Assembly: GCA_900551555.1 (NCBI GenBank) | Contig: URWC01000066.1 | Location: 1-9,403 of the forward strand | Direction of reading: 5' to 3' | From: an uncultured Collinsella sp. | GTDB lineage: Bacteria > Actinomycetota > Coriobacteriia > Coriobacteriales > Coriobacteriaceae | DNA: 9,403 nucleotides | Part shown: piece by piece, positions 1 to 6,810 of the stretch | How positions within the stretch are numbered: the first letter of the stretch is position 1 | How the letters are laid out: each line of letters opens with the position of its first letter | Translations under genes and position numbers: made by a program | The notes under the pieces: generated by a model | Seen by the model: only the letters and a program-made list of their open reading frames with translations | Told to the model about the DNA's origin: nothing | Database searches by the model: none

Positions 1-308
1 GTGCGGATTTGCGAAGCAAATACGCGGACGTCCCGTTGCCCGCTCCACCGAGCGCGGAAGACCTCGGGACGGCCAATTCAACAAAGTCTCCCCCATCGTC
101 TCCGTGAATCCGAGGGGATCGCCGCAGCCGGTGCGCGTCCGCGACGCGGGCGCGCGGACGTCCCGTTGCCCGCTCCATGGAGCAAGGAAGATTTCGGGAA
201 TGGTAGATTCAGCCTGCTTTGCCCCCGCACTTCCCCGGGTCTCGGTATGCCACCGCAGCCGGTGCGGATTTGCGAAGCAAATACGCGGACGTCCCCATGC
301 TCGCTCCA
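1..308. repeat. Diverged ~130-bp tandem repeat array with conserved stem-loops
   Basis: Three unit starts lie at 1, 131 and 262, a period of 130-131 bases; the third unit matches only over its first ~47 bases before the purB leader. The best conserved part is GTGCG, then a 17-base variable hairpin, then a block at 23-47 beginning CGCGGACGTCCC and ending CGCTCCA. CCGCAGCCG precedes units 2 and 3 (122-130, 253-261). The remainder of units 1 and 2 aligns at roughly two thirds identity by eye. The hairpin is ATTTGC-GAA-GCAAAT in units 1 and 3 (7-21, 268-282) and GTCCGC-GAC-GCGGGC in unit 2 (137-151), so the sequence changes while pairing is kept. The 130-base period is not a multiple of three, so successive units fall in different frames, which argues against coding. 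The array is REP-like or could encode structured RNA; its function is unknown. Confidence 0.7.
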
Positions 309-410
309 ATTCCAAAATGTTAGGTTAATGCCTGCTGCCCATACTTGCACCTGCGCACGGTACAATGGTTGGGTTACGACCAACGTGCCAATAACCAAAA
401 AGGAGCCGCT
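309..410 (+). promoter_or_regulatory. purB leader with candidate -10 element
   Basis: This stretch between the repeat array and purB contains TACAAT at 361-366, within the nine bases GGTACAATG that also occur at the tRNA-Lys promoter (8768-8776). A properly spaced -35 is not evident: TTGCAC at 345-350 lies only 10 bases upstream, and the sequence 17 bases upstream (CCCATA) is poor. If TACAAT is used, transcription would start near 373, giving a short leader of about 38 bases. GTTGG at 368-372 can pair with CCAAC at 380-384. The AGGAG at 401-405 is the purB ribosome binding site, five bases before the ATG. I see no purine riboswitch fold here. Confidence 0.35.
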
Positions 411-1757
411 ATGATCGATCGCTATACCCGCCCGGAGATGGGACACATCTTCTCCCTCGAGAACAAGTACGCCATTTGGCAGGAGATCGAGGTCTTGGCC
501 TGCGAGGCCCAGGCGGAGCTCGGCAAGATCGGTATTTCCAAAGACGAGGCCCAGTGGATCCGCGACCATGCCAACTTTGAGAAGGCGAAGGTCGATGAGA
601 TCGAGGAAGTCACGCGCCACGACGTCATTGCCTTCCTGACCAACATGAAGGAATACATCGATGCCGATGTTCCCGAGGGCGACCCCAAGCCCAGCCGCTG
701 GGTTCACTATGGCATGACCAGCTCGGATCTGGGCGACACGGCCCTGTGCTACCAGCTCACCCAGGCCTGCGACCTGATCATCGAGGACGTCAAGAAGCTC
801 GGCGAGATTTGCAAGCGTCGCGCCTTTGAGGAGCGCAACACGCTCTGTGCCGGCCGCACTCATGGCATCCACGCCGAGCCGATGACCTTCGGCATGAAGT
901 TTGGCTCTTGGGCCTGGGAGCTCAAGCGCGATCTGGATCGTCTTGAGGACGCCCGCAAGAATGTTGCCTTTGGTGCCATCTCGGGCGCTGTCGGCACGTA
1001 CAGCTCCATCGAGCCGTTCGTCGAGGAGTATGTCTGCGAGCACCTGGGCCTGGTTCACGACCCGCTGTCCACGCAGGTTATCAGCCGCGACCATCACGCC
1101 TATCTCGCCGGCGTTCTCGCCACCACCGCAGCCACCTGCGAGCGCATCGCTACCGAGGTCCGCAATCTGCAGAAGACTGATACGCTCGAGGCCGAGGAGC
1201 CGTTCCGTAAGGGCCAAAAGGGCAGCTCAGCCATGCCGCACAAGCGCAACCCCATCACCATGGAGAAAGTCTGCGGTCTGTCGCGCGTCGTGAAGTCCAA
1301 CGCCCAGGTTGCCTTCGATAACGTCGCCCTGTGGCACGAGCGTGACATTTCGCACTCCTCTGCCGAGCGCGTCGCCCAGGCCGATAGCTTCATCGCCCTC
1401 GACCACATGTTCCAGTGCCTCATCCGCGTTATCGACGGCCTGCAGCTGTACCCTGCCCGCATGATGGCCAACCTCAATAAGACCCGCGGCCTCATCTTCT
1501 CCTCCAAGGTGCTGCTCGCCCTCGTCGACACGGGCATCACCCGCGAGGACGCGTACGCCATTGTGCAGGAGAACGCCATGGCAACTTGGCACGAGGTACA
1601 GGATTGTGTCTCCGGCCCCACCTTTAAGGAGCGTCTCGAGGCCGACCCGCGCTGCACCGTCAGTCAGGAGAAGCTCGACGAGATCTTTGATCCGTGGGAC
1701 TTCCTCACCCGTATCGACACGGTCTTTGATCGTCTGGAGCAGCTGAGCTTCGAGTAG
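411..1757 (+). CDS. purB: Adenylosuccinate lyase
   Basis: PurB catalyses two beta-eliminations that release fumarate: SAICAR to AICAR in de novo IMP synthesis, and adenylosuccinate to AMP. It is cytosolic and normally a homotetramer with shared active sites. The 448-residue product is all-helical fumarase/aspartase superfamily. Visible motifs are TRHDV (68-72), HYGMTSSDLGDT (99-110), GRTHGIHAEP (148-157, with the family's general-acid histidine region) and the signature loop GSSAMPHKRNP (271-281), whose serine is the catalytic base in studied homologues. Length is slightly above the ~430 residues typical of the short bacterial form. The ATG at 411 was chosen because AGGAG ends five bases upstream and the protein then begins MIDRYTRPEM, as PurB proteins usually do; an in-frame ATG at 345 would add 22 residues that look like leader sequence. 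All key motifs are intact. It appears monocistronic, with a long stem-loop downstream. Confidence 0.97.
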   Translation: MIDRYTRPEMGHIFSLENKYAIWQEIEVLACEAQAELGKIGISKDEAQWIRDHANFEKAKVDEIEEVTRHDVIAFLTNMKEYIDADVPEGDPKPSRWVHYGMTSSDLGDTALCYQLTQACDLIIEDVKKLGEICKRRAFEERNTLCAGRTHGIHAEPMTFGMKFGSWAWELKRDLDRLEDARKNVAFGAISGAVGTYSSIEPFVEEYVCEHLGLVHDPLSTQVISRDHHAYLAGVLATTAATCERIATEVRNLQKTDTLEAEEPFRKGQKGSSAMPHKRNPITMEKVCGLSRVVKSNAQVAFDNVALWHERDISHSSAERVAQADSFIALDHMFQCLIRVIDGLQLYPARMMANLNKTRGLIFSSKVLLALVDTGITREDAYAIVQENAMATWHEVQDCVSGPTFKERLEADPRCTVSQEKLDEIFDPWDFLTRIDTVFDRLEQLSFE

Positions 1758-1783
1758 GTTCGGGCATAACGTTAGCTTTTTAG

Positions 1784-1821
1784 GGCGCTTTGCTGGTAAT
1801 GTGTGTTGCCGGCAAAGCGCC
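1784..1821 (+). terminator. Long stem-loop after purB, probable terminator
   Basis: GGCGCTTTGCTGGTAA (1784-1799) pairs with TTGCCGGCAAAGCGCC (1806-1821) as a 16-bp stem containing two T-G wobbles, with a six-base loop TGTGTG. It starts 26 bases after the purB stop. The sequence after it (TCGTTGCATTT) lacks a continuous T tract, so it is not a textbook intrinsic terminator. It may still stop transcription, or protect the 3' end of the purB transcript. Confidence 0.6.
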
Positions 1822-1824
1822 TCG

Positions 1825-1853
1825 TTGCATTTAGGGAAAGACGGGGATAATAG
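1825..1853 (+). promoter_or_regulatory. Candidate sigma-70-type promoter for the TSCPD gene
   Basis: TTGCAT (1825-1830) lies just after the purB stem-loop. GATAAT (1846-1851) matches the -10 consensus at five of six positions, but the spacer is a short 15 bases; the overlapping TAATAG (1848-1853) gives a 17-base spacer with a weaker -10. The position, between a probable terminator and a gene start at 1886, supports a promoter here. This is read from sequence only. Confidence 0.4.
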
Positions 1854-1885
1854 TCGTCTCGAATAACATTCTGAGAGGGGATCGC

Positions 1886-2149
1886 ATGATTTCGTTTGAT
1901 TACAAGCCTCAGGGCGTGTGTGCTCGCAATATTCACCTTGATCTTTCCGATGACGGCAACAAGGTGATGGGCGTTGAGTTTACCGGCGGCTGCGACGGCA
2001 ACCTCAAGGCTATCTCCAAGCTGGTCGAGGGTGCTCCTGCCGATCGCGTAATCGAGGTTCTCGCCGGTAATACCTGCGGTATGAAAAAGACCTCCTGCGC
2101 CGACCAGCTTACACGCGCTATCGAGGCCGCTCGCGCCGAGATCGCCTAA
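1886..2149 (+). CDS. TSCPD-domain protein (TIGR03905-like), uncharacterised
   Basis: This 87-residue protein resembles the small stand-alone TSCPD-domain family, related to the Cys-rich C-terminal segment of class II (B12-dependent) ribonucleotide reductases. The stand-alone form has no established function. Four cysteines (12, 36, 64, 71) are placed as in the family and could bind a metal, probably zinc (inference). The core reads EFTGGCDGN (31-39) and NTCGMKKTSCADQL (62-75), so the namesake TSCPD is TSCAD here, with the proline replaced by alanine. The start is well supported by GAGGGG at 1875-1880, five bases before the ATG. Its stop codon shares one base with the ATG of the following lipoprotein gene (TAATG), so the two are probably translated together. 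No signal peptide or membrane segment is visible; the protein should be cytoplasmic. Confidence 0.85.
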   Translation: MISFDYKPQGVCARNIHLDLSDDGNKVMGVEFTGGCDGNLKAISKLVEGAPADRVIEVLAGNTCGMKKTSCADQLTRAIEAARAEIA

Positions 2150-3360
2150 TGGGTATCGCCGACCACATCAAGAACGGAATATCGCGCCGCGGCTTTGTGC
2201 TCGGTGGAGCTGCCGCGGGCGCTGCCACGGTGCTTGCCGGATGCTCGAAAAAAACAGGCACCAGTGATGATGCCGCCGGCGAGCCGCAGGTTATCAAGGA
2301 CGATTCAAAGATTGTCTCGATTACGGATGAGTACGAGGCCGTCGAAATCGACCTCGAGCCTGCAGCTTCATGGACATTGCCTCTGGGTACGCTGCTGTAC
2401 TACTGCGACGGCGATTACGCCGCGGCGATGATGGCGCCCGCATCGGCGCGGCATGCCAACACACTCGGTGTGCTCAACCTGGGTGATGGCTCGCTTACCA
2501 CATTAATCGAGGATCCTATCGAGGGCACGGGATATGCATTCTACGATGTCCGTGCCGGCGACGGCGTATTCGCGTGGGTTGAGATGAACTTTGCCAATTC
2601 ATCGTGGAAGCTCTACACTCAAAATCTGTCGGGCGCTTCGCTCTCTGGCGACGTGGTTGAGCTCGATCGAGGTGGCAAGGACTATGATCCGCCCCTGTTT
2701 ACGGCGTTCGGGTCATCGGTCATCTGGTATAAAATGCCTTCGGCAGGCGGCAATAAAACGAGTAGTGATTCGTTTTGCTATCGTCGCTCGCTTGATGAAT
2801 CCAAGGCCGAGGTAATTTGGAAATCGACGGGCCGCTTTGCATCGGCCCCGCGCGCGAGCGACGGCATTTTGACCATCTCGCCGCGTGTCCGCAACGACGA
2901 GGGCGTCTACTACGGCATAACGGCAATCGATCTGACCGACGGCAACAACACCAAGCGTGCCCAGTTGGTCCTCCCTTCGTCAGTTTCGCCTTTCGAGGCC
3001 GTATATATGGGCGATACCTTCGTGTTTTCTATCGAGGCGGCCTATAGTGGCGTGGGCAGCCTGGGCAATATGGGCACGTATATCGGTAATGAGGGAGGGC
3101 CGTACCTCTTCCTGTCACGCGAGCCGCTCGCATGTGCGGCTGGCAAGAAGAATAAATACCTTGTTAAGGTACAGGCGTCGCATTTCCTGATCGACACCTC
3201 TGCCAAGACCTATGGCTCGCTGCTGTCGCCCGACCGCGCTTTGGAGTATGGCGATTATCCAGCTACGGCGGGAAAATCGGACTCATTCCTTACGTACGCC
3301 ACGGTGCGCAACAGCCAGGGTATACCAGAGACGGTCACTGCACGCCTATTCTCTCTTTAA
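2149..3360 (+). CDS. Tat-exported lipoprotein, putative beta-propeller-like
   Basis: This 403-residue protein of unknown function has a clear export signal. Residues 12-18 read SRRGFVL, a twin-arginine motif, followed by an Ala/Gly-rich hydrophobic stretch and a lipobox LAGC (29-32). It should therefore be exported folded and lipid-anchored at Cys32. Residues 33-48 are a hydrophilic linker rich in Ser, Thr and Asp. The rest shows repeated strand-like blocks with aromatic and Asp/Gly turns (for example LLYYCDGDYA, VFAWVEMNF, LYTQNLSG, GVYYGITAIDL), which suggests a WD40/TolB-like beta-propeller; this is inference from pattern, not a family match. A Gly-rich segment lies near residues 300-320. 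It overlaps the TSCPD gene by one base and has no separate strong ribosome binding site, pointing to coupled translation. It could act as an envelope scaffold or binding protein; the adjacent two-component system may respond to the envelope, but no link is shown. Confidence 0.8.
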   Translation: MGIADHIKNGISRRGFVLGGAAAGAATVLAGCSKKTGTSDDAAGEPQVIKDDSKIVSITDEYEAVEIDLEPAASWTLPLGTLLYYCDGDYAAAMMAPASARHANTLGVLNLGDGSLTTLIEDPIEGTGYAFYDVRAGDGVFAWVEMNFANSSWKLYTQNLSGASLSGDVVELDRGGKDYDPPLFTAFGSSVIWYKMPSAGGNKTSSDSFCYRRSLDESKAEVIWKSTGRFASAPRASDGILTISPRVRNDEGVYYGITAIDLTDGNNTKRAQLVLPSSVSPFEAVYMGDTFVFSIEAAYSGVGSLGNMGTYIGNEGGPYLFLSREPLACAAGKKNKYLVKVQASHFLIDTSAKTYGSLLSPDRALEYGDYPATAGKSDSFLTYATVRNSQGIPETVTARLFSL

Positions 3361-3419
3361 GCTTAGAGGGGTTAAAAAGGCGCCAACAGGGGAATAAACG
3401 CGTTGTAATTGTGAGTACC

Positions 3420-3458
3420 GCCCGCCGAGCTGCCGCGTCATAGCGGCATCTGGCGGGC
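3420..3458 (+). terminator. Stem-loop between lipoprotein and response regulator genes
   Basis: GCCCGCC (3420-3426) pairs with GGCGGGC (3452-3458), and inside it TGCCGC (3431-3436) pairs with GCGGCA (3443-3448), with a small internal loop. There is no following T tract, so termination is uncertain. TAAAAT at 3469-3474 just downstream could be a -10 for the regulator operon, but I find no good -35 for it. Confidence 0.45.
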
Positions 3459-3513
3459 TCAGGTGCGTTAAAATGGGCTTGTTCTTAGCTAATTGAGACA
3501 GGGGGGCCGTGTT

Positions 3514-4236
3514 ATGGCTTCAGATGCAAAAAAGATTCTGCTGGTCGAGGATGAGAAGGCAATCCGTGACGCCGTCGCTGCCTATCTCGAGCGCGAAGGC
3601 TACTGGGTTGTGGGCGTCGGCGATGGCCAGTCCGCGATCGAGGAGTTCGAGAAGCATCAGTTCGACCTGGTCGTGCTCGACCTTATGCTCCCCAAGATCC
3701 CCGGCGAGCGCGTTTGCCGCACCATTCGCGATACCTCGGATGTCCCCATCATCATGCTGACGGCTAAGGGCGAGATCGAGGACCGTATTATCGGTCTTGA
3801 GCTCGGCGCCGACGACTATCTGATTAAGCCGTTCTCGCCGCGCGAGCTCGTCGCCCGCGTTCGCGCTCTGTTCCGCCGTGCCCATCAGGCCGACGAGCCC
3901 GCCGTCGAGGTACTCGACTTCGGCGATCTGGTCATCGATATCTCGGGCCACAAGATCTTGGTCGAGGGCAAGGAAGTCGATCTGACGGCTTCCGAGTTTA
4001 AGCTGCTCACCACGCTTGCCCGCCATCCCGGCCGTGTGTATAACCGCATGGAGCTGGTCGAGAAAGTGCTCGGGTATGACTTTGAGGGCTATGAGCGCAC
4101 CATCGATAGCCACGTGAAGAATCTTCGCGCCAAGCTGGGCGATGATCCCAAGAAGCCCAAGTGGCTCTACACCGTCCATGGTGTCGGCTATCGCTTCGAG
4201 GCTCCGGCCAAGACCGATAAGTCGGACGAGAAATAG
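3514..4236 (+). CDS. OmpR/PhoB-family response regulator
   Basis: This 240-residue DNA-binding response regulator is the cytoplasmic partner of the kinase that follows. The N-terminal receiver domain (about 7-122) has the acidic pair Glu12/Asp13, the phosphoacceptor Asp56 in VVLDLMLP, Thr83 in MLTA and Lys105 in IKPFSPREL, so every residue needed for phosphorylation is present. The C-terminal half (about 135-232) is a winged helix with the OmpR pattern LTASEFKLL...HPGRVYNR...RTIDSHVKNLRAKLG...VHGVGYRF. Target genes cannot be read from the sequence. The ATG at 3514 was preferred because a G-rich ribosome binding site (AGGGGGG, 3500-3506) ends seven bases upstream; an in-frame TTG at 3493 would sit upstream of that site. 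Only 11 bases separate it from the kinase gene, so the two form an operon. It is close to WalR/PhoP-like regulators, but I would not give it a name. Confidence 0.96.
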   Translation: MASDAKKILLVEDEKAIRDAVAAYLEREGYWVVGVGDGQSAIEEFEKHQFDLVVLDLMLPKIPGERVCRTIRDTSDVPIIMLTAKGEIEDRIIGLELGADDYLIKPFSPRELVARVRALFRRAHQADEPAVEVLDFGDLVIDISGHKILVEGKEVDLTASEFKLLTTLARHPGRVYNRMELVEKVLGYDFEGYERTIDSHVKNLRAKLGDDPKKPKWLYTVHGVGYRFEAPAKTDKSDEK

Positions 4237-4247
4237 GGAAATCACAT

Positions 4248-5813
4248 ATGACACCTGCGCGCTTTGAAATCGGACAAAAGCACAAGCAGGAGAGCGAGGC
4301 GGGTTCCAAGGCTAGTTGGAACACGCCTCGTTCCGATTCACGGCCAACGATGAGCTATCCCTCGCGCATGGCACTTGCTTTTGCTCTGACATCGCTCATG
4401 ACGGTATTGGTGCTGGTGGGCGTTGTCTCTGTTGTGTGGGGCACGGTCTTTTCGGATTACACACGCTCCAATATCGTCGAAATCGCAAATTCCGCTGCCG
4501 AGAAGTTGGCGACCTCATATGAGGAAAATGGCTCTTGGACCGCGGGAGAACTGCGCACGGTCGCAACGTCGAGTTTGGTTTCCGACGATCTGGGCATGCA
4601 GGTCGTCAATAAAAAGGGTGTGATCGTTTATGACGATTCCTGGCCCTCGGCAAGCGCCACCGCCGATGTACGCGAAAACCAGGCTACGACCGACGACACG
4701 AGCGGCAAGAGGGCATCGCATAGCCCGGTCTCGTCTGCTCCAACCGACTCCGATAGCGTTGCTAACGTCGAGATTGTAACGTCTTCCGGCGAGCATGTCG
4801 GACAGGTAAAGCTGTGGGCCATCGGCTCCGACGCTCTGCTCACCAAGGCGGACTCTGCGTTTAGGGAGAAGACCTTTAACGCCATGGCCCTCGCCGCGGT
4901 TGTTGCAATCTGCATTTCGGTCGTTATCGGATCGCTCGTGTCGCGCATGCTCACCAAACCGATTCATCGCATCACCAGTACCGCAAAGCAAATCCGTGAC
5001 GGCGACCTGTCGGCTCGCACGGGGCTGCGCGGCGATGACGAGATCGATCAGCTGGGAGAGACCTTCGACGAGATGGCCACCTCACTCGAAAAGGATATGA
5101 AGCACGAAAAGCGCCTGACCTCTGATGTTGCCCACGAGCTGCGCACGCCGCTCATGGCCATGCTGGCAACGGTCGAGGCCATGCAAGACGGTGTGTATCC
5201 CACCGACGATGAGCATTTGGAGACCGTTGCTTCCGAGACGCGTCGCCTGGCTCGTCTGGTGCAGCAGATGCTCGACCTATCGCGTATGGAAAACAGCACG
5301 GCTCCGCTCAATCTAGAACCGGTGGACATGGTTCCGTTCGTGCGATCGATTGTGAACGGCCAGGAGCGTCTGTTTGCCGACCGTGACCTTCGTCTTCGCT
5401 TTGCAGATGAAACCCAAGGGCACGACGATGTCGTCGAGGCCGATCCCGACATGATCACGCAATGTGTTATCAACCTCATGAGCAACGCCATGCGCTACAC
5501 CCCCGAGGGCGGTTGGGTCGTGGTGTCGGTGCTCAGTGACCGCAGGCACGTCAGCATTGCCGTTTCTGATACCGGTATCGGTATTGCCAAGGACGATCTG
5601 TCGCGCATTTTCGGGCGGTTTTGGCGCGCCGATGCCAGCCGCGCCCGCGAAGCTGGCGGCCTGGGCGTCGGCCTCGCCGTGACCAAGCAGATCGTCGAGC
5701 GTCACCATGGCTACATATCCGTGGAGTCGGAGCTTGGAAAGGGTACGACTTTTACAATTCATCTGCCCCGCGAGCACACGGCGGACGCGGCATCTACTAC
5801 AATGGAGCACTAG
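4248..5813 (+). CDS. Membrane sensor histidine kinase
   Basis: This 521-residue HisKA-type sensor kinase should phosphorylate the regulator encoded just upstream. In order: a hydrophilic cytoplasmic N-terminus (1-40), TM1 (about 41-68), an extracytoplasmic domain (about 69-209), TM2 (about 210-231), HAMP (about 232-285), a dimerisation/phosphotransfer helix with the H-box SDVAHELRTPL (292-302, phosphorylated His296), and an ATP-binding domain with the N-box NLMSNAMRYTPEGG (409-422), G1 DTGIGI (441-446), F-box FGRFWRAD (455-462) and G2 GGLGVGLAV (470-478). Residues about 131-172 of the sensor region are a low-complexity stretch rich in Ser, Thr, Asp and Ala, probably disordered. The start is supported by AGGGA at 4235-4239, overlapping the regulator's stop region. 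A strong inverted repeat lies inside the first ~30 codons (4295-4330), so a shorter start at Met35 (4350) is possible, but it lacks a ribosome binding site. The ligand is unknown. Confidence 0.95.
   Translation: MTPARFEIGQKHKQESEAGSKASWNTPRSDSRPTMSYPSRMALAFALTSLMTVLVLVGVVSVVWGTVFSDYTRSNIVEIANSAAEKLATSYEENGSWTAGELRTVATSSLVSDDLGMQVVNKKGVIVYDDSWPSASATADVRENQATTDDTSGKRASHSPVSSAPTDSDSVANVEIVTSSGEHVGQVKLWAIGSDALLTKADSAFREKTFNAMALAAVVAICISVVIGSLVSRMLTKPIHRITSTAKQIRDGDLSARTGLRGDDEIDQLGETFDEMATSLEKDMKHEKRLTSDVAHELRTPLMAMLATVEAMQDGVYPTDDEHLETVASETRRLARLVQQMLDLSRMENSTAPLNLEPVDMVPFVRSIVNGQERLFADRDLRLRFADETQGHDDVVEADPDMITQCVINLMSNAMRYTPEGGWVVVSVLSDRRHVSIAVSDTGIGIAKDDLSRIFGRFWRADASRAREAGGLGVGLAVTKQIVERHHGYISVESELGKGTTFTIHLPREHTADAASTTMEH
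4295..4330 (+). other. Strong inverted repeat inside the 5' end of the kinase gene
   Basis: CGAGGCG (4295-4301) and GTTCCAA (4303-4309) pair with TTGGAAC (4316-4322) and CGCCTCG (4324-4330). This is a 14-bp stem interrupted by a single G-A mismatch, with loop GGCTAG. It lies 47-82 bases into the reading frame, in the poorly conserved-looking N-terminal extension. It may be an attenuator or translational control element between regulator and kinase, or a small palindromic repeat captured within the gene. Confidence 0.65.
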
Positions 5814-5871
5814 CTTTTCGCTATTCGGTGAAGGAGGGGCCGCGTCCCTGCCGCTCCGAGTTTGCGAAAAC

Positions 5872-5891
5872 ATGCGGGAAAGAACCCGCAT
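5872..5891 (+). promoter_or_regulatory. Small stem-loop in the kinase-purC gap
   Basis: ATGCGGG (5872-5878) pairs with CCCGCAT (5885-5891) around the loop AAAGAA, followed by TTCTGTCGTATTT. It lies 31 bases before the purC start. It could be a weak terminator for the kinase operon or a purC leader element. In the same gap, AAGGAGG at 5831-5837 is a near-perfect Shine-Dalgarno with no ATG, GTG or TTG at a usable distance. I see no convincing purC promoter. Confidence 0.4.
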
Positions 5892-5922
5892 TTCTGTCGT
5901 ATTTAGGTAAGGAGTGACTCAC

Positions 5923-6810
5923 GTGACAACGATGGAGCGTCGTCCGGATTCCCGTGGCAAGGTTCGTGATATTTACGATGCCGGTGAAAACCTGCTGATG
6001 GTCGCCACCGACCGCATTTCTGCGTTCGACTTTATTCTTCCCGACGAGATTCCGTTTAAGGGAGAGGTGCTCAATCGCATCTCGGCATTCTGGTTCGATA
6101 AGTTTGCCGACATCGTCCCCAACCATCTCGTTTCCATCGACCCGGCGGATTTCCCCGAGGAGTTTGCTGAGTATCGTGACTACCTCGCTGGCCGCGCCAT
6201 GCTGGTTAAGAAGGCCCAGACGATTCCTATCGAGTGCATCGTCCGCGGCTATCTGACCGGTTCGGGCAAGAAGACCTACGACGAGAACGGCACCGTCTGC
6301 GGCATCCAGCTGCCTGAGGGCCTGACCGAGGCTTCCAAGCTTCCCGAGCCGTTGTTCACGCCGTCCACGAAGGCCGAGATCGGTGACCACGACGAGAACA
6401 TCTCGTTCGAGCGTTGCTGCGAGATCGTGGGCGAGGACATCGCCACGCAGATTCGTGACCTTTCCCTCAAGATCTACAAGGCCGCTGCCGAGTACGCCGC
6501 GACCCGTGGCATCATCATTGCCGACACCAAGTTCGAGTTTGGTGTCATCGATGGCAAGGTCACGCTGATCGACGAGTGCCTCACGCCCGACTCCAGCCGT
6601 TTCTGGCCTGCTGCCAGCTACGAGGAGGGCAAGATCCAGCCTAGCTACGACAAGCAATTCGTCCGCAATTGGCTCAAGGCCAACTGGGATATGACGGGGG
6701 AGACCCCGCACCTGCCCGCCGAGGTCATCGATGGCACGTCCGAGCGCTATCGCGAGGCCTTCCAGATCATCACGGGCTCCCAGTTCACAAGCATGAAGGA
6801 GAACGCATAA
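5923..6810 (+). CDS. purC: Phosphoribosylaminoimidazole-succinocarboxamide (SAICAR) synthase
   Basis: PurC joins CAIR and aspartate with ATP to give SAICAR, the step before PurB in purine synthesis, in the cytosol. The product is about 295 residues, the longer form of the family (many bacterial PurCs are ~240). Diagnostic segments are GKVRDIYDAG near the N-terminus, VATDRISAFD, the signature IPIECIVRGYLTGSGKKTY, KAEIGDHDENISFE, IADTKFEFG and LIDECLTPDSSRFW; all look intact. Start choice: AAGGAG occupies 5908-5913, so the GTG at 5914 touches it and cannot be used. The GTG at 5923 has a nine-base spacing and gives MTTMERRPDSRGKVRD; the ATG at 5932 is a possible alternative. The gene's stop codon is immediately followed by the start of a small membrane-protein gene, so they should be cotranscribed. 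The kinase gene ends 109 bases upstream with no strong terminator between. Confidence 0.96.
   Translation: MTTMERRPDSRGKVRDIYDAGENLLMVATDRISAFDFILPDEIPFKGEVLNRISAFWFDKFADIVPNHLVSIDPADFPEEFAEYRDYLAGRAMLVKKAQTIPIECIVRGYLTGSGKKTYDENGTVCGIQLPEGLTEASKLPEPLFTPSTKAEIGDHDENISFERCCEIVGEDIATQIRDLSLKIYKAAAEYAATRGIIIADTKFEFGVIDGKVTLIDECLTPDSSRFWPAASYEEGKIQPSYDKQFVRNWLKANWDMTGETPHLPAEVIDGTSERYREAFQIITGSQFTSMKENA

Noticed and set aside
1..308. CRISPR array
   Set aside because: Only three unit starts, a period of about 130 bases, and the intervening sequence of units 1 and 2 is itself related rather than unique spacers; no cas genes.
345..410. Longer PurB N-terminus from the ATG at 345
   Set aside because: Adds 22 residues not expected in the family and contains the candidate -10 and the ribosome binding site of the ATG at 411.
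301..410. Purine riboswitch or Bacillus-type PurR box before purB
   Set aside because: No three-way junction core or matching box motif could be found.
1..414. Coding frame through the repeat array on the + strand
   Set aside because: The 130-base period shifts frame from unit to unit, and the frame runs past the well-supported purB start; no ribosome binding site.
78..1217. Long minus-strand frame opposite purB
   Set aside because: Mirror of a GC-rich gene; crosses the repeat array and has no family resemblance.
3520..4254. Long minus-strand frame opposite the response regulator
   Set aside because: Antisense shadow; the + strand encodes a complete, motif-intact regulator over the same bases.
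5914..5922. purC start at the GTG at 5914
   Set aside because: It directly touches the AAGGAG ribosome binding site, leaving no spacing; the GTG at 5923 fits.
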